Source of the DNA: Deltaproteobacteria bacterium
GTDB taxonomy: Bacteria > Myxococcota_A > UBA796 > UBA2385
Direction of reading: 5' to 3'
Assembly: GCA_016845285.1 (NCBI GenBank)
Contig: JAERSX010000270.1
Coordinates: 1-7,348, forward strand
DNA length: 7,348 nucleotides
Shown in pieces: positions 6,601-7,348 of this stretch. The translations under genes were made by a program, and so were the position numbers. Below the pieces are notes generated by a model that saw only the letters and a list, made by a program, of their open reading frames with translations, was not told where the DNA came from and searched no databases. Position 1 is the stretch's first letter; each line of letters begins with the position of its first letter.

Positions 6601-7348
6601 GCGGCGGGCTCGTTCTCCACCATGTCGAGGATTTCCTCGACCAGTTCCTCGTCCTCGAACCGGTAGCCGTAGGACTCGAGGGGCCGACACAGCACCTCGT
6701 ACAGCTCCGCCCGCCCCGGTGGAGCCACCACTTCGACGGCCCGGTGTGCCAGCCGTACCAGGGGTGGAAGGGTCACGAGCGGAACGAAGAAGTCCTCGCG
6801 CACCACGAGGACCACTCGGACCTCTTCTTGTTGCGAGATCCGAGCGAGGATCTCCGCCATGACCCGGGCCGTAGACGGCTCTGTGAGGGTGAAGAGCTCC
6901 TCGGCCTGGTCGATGATCACGACCCGCTTGGGGCCCACGAGGTCGTGGATCGCAGACGGGTTGGCGGCGAGCTCGTCCCGGAGGGTCGGATCTTCGCCGA
7001 GGGCGGCCAGGAGGGAGGCGATGGGTGCAGTGCCCGGTCGGCACCAGCAGAAGTCGAGCTCCGGGAGCATGGGGGCCACACCGGCACGGAGCAGGGAGCT
7101 CTTCCCCACGCCACTCACGCCTGTGACGGTCACCATGGGCTCGGAGACGATCTGCTGGGCCAGGCGCCGCGACTCGTCCTCTCGACCGAAGAAGAGCGCT
7201 CCGTCCGAGACCTCGAAGCCCCGGAGGCCTCGGTATGGTCGCCGCCCGGACTGTGAGCCGTCCGAGGAGTCCTCAGGGTGCCCGTCGATGCCACCGGGAA
7301 CCGCCTCTGTGCGTTCCGGCTGCCAAGAGCTCACCACCGCCTCGATGG
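3690..7348 (-). CDS. nSTAND1-type NTPase with transmembrane helix and about 16 WD40 repeats (N-terminus probably beyond window)
   Basis: Numbering runs from GTG 7335-7337, giving 1215 aa. A second GTG follows, and the frame is open to the right edge with no good ribosome site, so more protein probably precedes. After a hydrophilic linker (1-33) comes PYRGLRGFE...FFGRE (34-52), the usual entry to nSTAND1 domains. The Walker A is GVSGVGKSS (73-81), the Walker B-like strand RVVIIDQAEELFT (138-150), and the strand with VVREDFF (178-184) matches the family. Also typical are ALALLQFCADRLWDD (246-260), GGVSGALAHHAEQVY (277-291) and VVHEALIERWARLSQW (361-376). One membrane helix (about 448-468, codons 5934-5996) and a Gln/Ala-rich helical stretch (470-545) lead to WD repeats (551-1204). 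STAND proteins are nucleotide-driven switches: the propeller senses or holds a partner, NTP binding drives assembly and an N-terminal effector acts. The effector is not visible here. Relatives can carry Ser/Thr kinase, protease or TIR domains in front. Confidence 0.93.
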   Translation of the reverse strand, partial: IEAVVSSWQPERTEAVPGGIDGHPEDSSDGSQSGRRPYRGLRGFEVSDGALFFGREDESRRLAQQIVSEPMVTVTGVSGVGKSSLLRAGVAPMLPELDFCWCRPGTAPIASLLAALGEDPTLRDELAANPSAIHDLVGPKRVVIIDQAEELFTLTEPSTARVMAEILARISQQEEVRVVLVVREDFFVPLVTLPPLVRLAHRAVEVVAPPGRAELYEVLCRPLESYGYRFEDEELVEEILDMVENEPAALALLQFCADRLWDDRETERRCLLRSSYRDIGGVSGALAHHAEQVYQTLSQAQKGALRDVMLKLVTPEGTRQPARFRELTETARDAHLTAVLLDQLITVRLLNAREDMDGQAIIEVVHEALIERWARLSQWRNNDREGLLLQQTLKQAAQTWSQRERSADLLWRGELLAEYHLWRQRSQVSLTHTEREFITRSLAQANRGRRRTLMVVGAVLIALTALSSWALEGWRTANTASEQALTAQRQAEGHAHDAELQAELNLAAFEGLRGNPAIAAQITRDILTADTDNAQAMEGLYAVVSGRQERHILTGHTAAVRGVRFSPDGRTLLSVSMDQTARLYGPDGTPLTELHGHEGLLNSGRYSPDGSLVVTASRDHTARIWNLDGETLAVLHHDAEVRAAEWSPDGSRILTNSHDATAKVWTSEGQLLHVLPHDDWVSEAAWSQDGERLFTISSESLRSWSLTDGSQLWSADVHESLSRIRVSPSGRHLLAFGWNGARGVWTTDGQRLHEEMCETRYPLGDWHPSEELALGCVSEDPHTAAVVDLQGSEVFSLPDHPEAIFGAHFSPSGHRIAVIGKEGAVSFWTGDGTLIRHHEGHRSEVVSAAWSPDGELLATGSDDNTVRIWSGDGTTPGVTDLEWPVTVMAWSPNGSRLLASSGDGDGTSRIVLRDAQGHAETIYTDMGTPSLVRWNPKGDRFALLTKDGRVGLWSATGTFHGILDGAKTRDIAWHPQGDVLMGAAGDDGFLRWDRDGHPLPSLEGRSALVAWSPDGEHWVSHDGDHTITLWKGDASPSAVARLEQAPVASFCWRGDGERFAATSRDGTVAIWDSRGGRIAEDQVSNARVSDCAWSPDGELLALASWDRTVLIWRADGTAVATLTGHTRAVASVEWSPDGEQLLSAAWDTTARVWSRRGALLWRLQELHDGERMRASWSADGNWLATSAMGDSRLRVLPATPERLLEHANRLVPSPRSQE
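3726..5687 (-). repeat. WD40 repeat array, about 16 blades, coded in the STAND protein
   Basis: Residues 551-1204 divide into about 16 units of 39-44 aa, starting near 551, 592, 633, 673, 713, 753, 795, 836, 879, 921, 961, 1000, 1040, 1079, 1120 and 1161. The best units show GH, then WSPDG, then D-x-T-[VA]-R-[IVL]-W (for example 836-878, 1079-1119 and 1120-1160). Units 4-6 and 9-11 are degenerate: GH is missing and D-x-T is often lost. The DNA echoes this: the complement of the W-S-P-D-G codons (CCGTC[GT]GGGCTCCA) recurs many times. Sixteen units would suit two eight-bladed propellers, or two seven-bladed ones plus extra strands. Units 8 and 14 share AWSPDGELLA, which suggests internal duplication. 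Confidence 0.85.

Noticed and set aside
6141..7256. 371-codon plus-strand open frame opposite the NTPase domain
   Set aside because: The minus strand here encodes a clear nSTAND1 domain with Walker motifs. The opposite frame reads as antisense, rich in His, Gly, Glu and Leu, with no motif.
1..7348. CRISPR array, insertion sequence or attachment site
   Set aside because: No regularly spaced identical repeats of 23-40 bp, no transposase motifs and no terminal inverted repeats with target duplications were seen. The regular repeats present are coding WD40 units.

Overview
This high-GC window (strongly G/C-biased third codon positions) carries an accessory signal-transduction region of a bacterium with elaborate regulatory proteins. 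A 6-TM hybrid histidine kinase, an FHA protein with a C-terminal winged-helix-like region and a giant STAND-NTPase/WD40 protein side by side are typical of Myxococcota and related delta-proteobacterial groups. That assignment is inferred from protein style, not from a marker gene.

Layout: (i) 1-144, the last 47 codons of an unidentified plus-strand gene. (ii) 197-1909 minus, a complete membrane-bound hybrid sensor histidine kinase ending in a receiver domain. (iii) 1910-2783, an 874-bp region between divergent genes with no convincing intact gene. It holds short direct and inverted repeats and scattered WD-repeat-like peptide fragments on the plus strand, possibly a decayed gene. (iv) 2784-3689 plus, a 301-aa FHA-domain protein with a likely DNA-binding C-terminus. 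(v) 3690 to the right edge, minus, a protein of at least 1215 aa with an nSTAND1-type P-loop NTPase, one transmembrane helix, a helical linker and about 16 WD40 repeats. Its N-terminus probably lies beyond the window.

How they may work together: the kinase and the FHA gene are divergent, and the FHA and STAND-WD40 genes are convergent with directly abutting stop codons. FHA domains read phosphothreonine, and nSTAND1-WD40 proteins often carry an effector or a Ser/Thr kinase domain in front of the NTPase. The region could therefore be a phospho-signalling cluster, but the deciding domain is off the right edge. Nothing seen proves that the three genes form one system.
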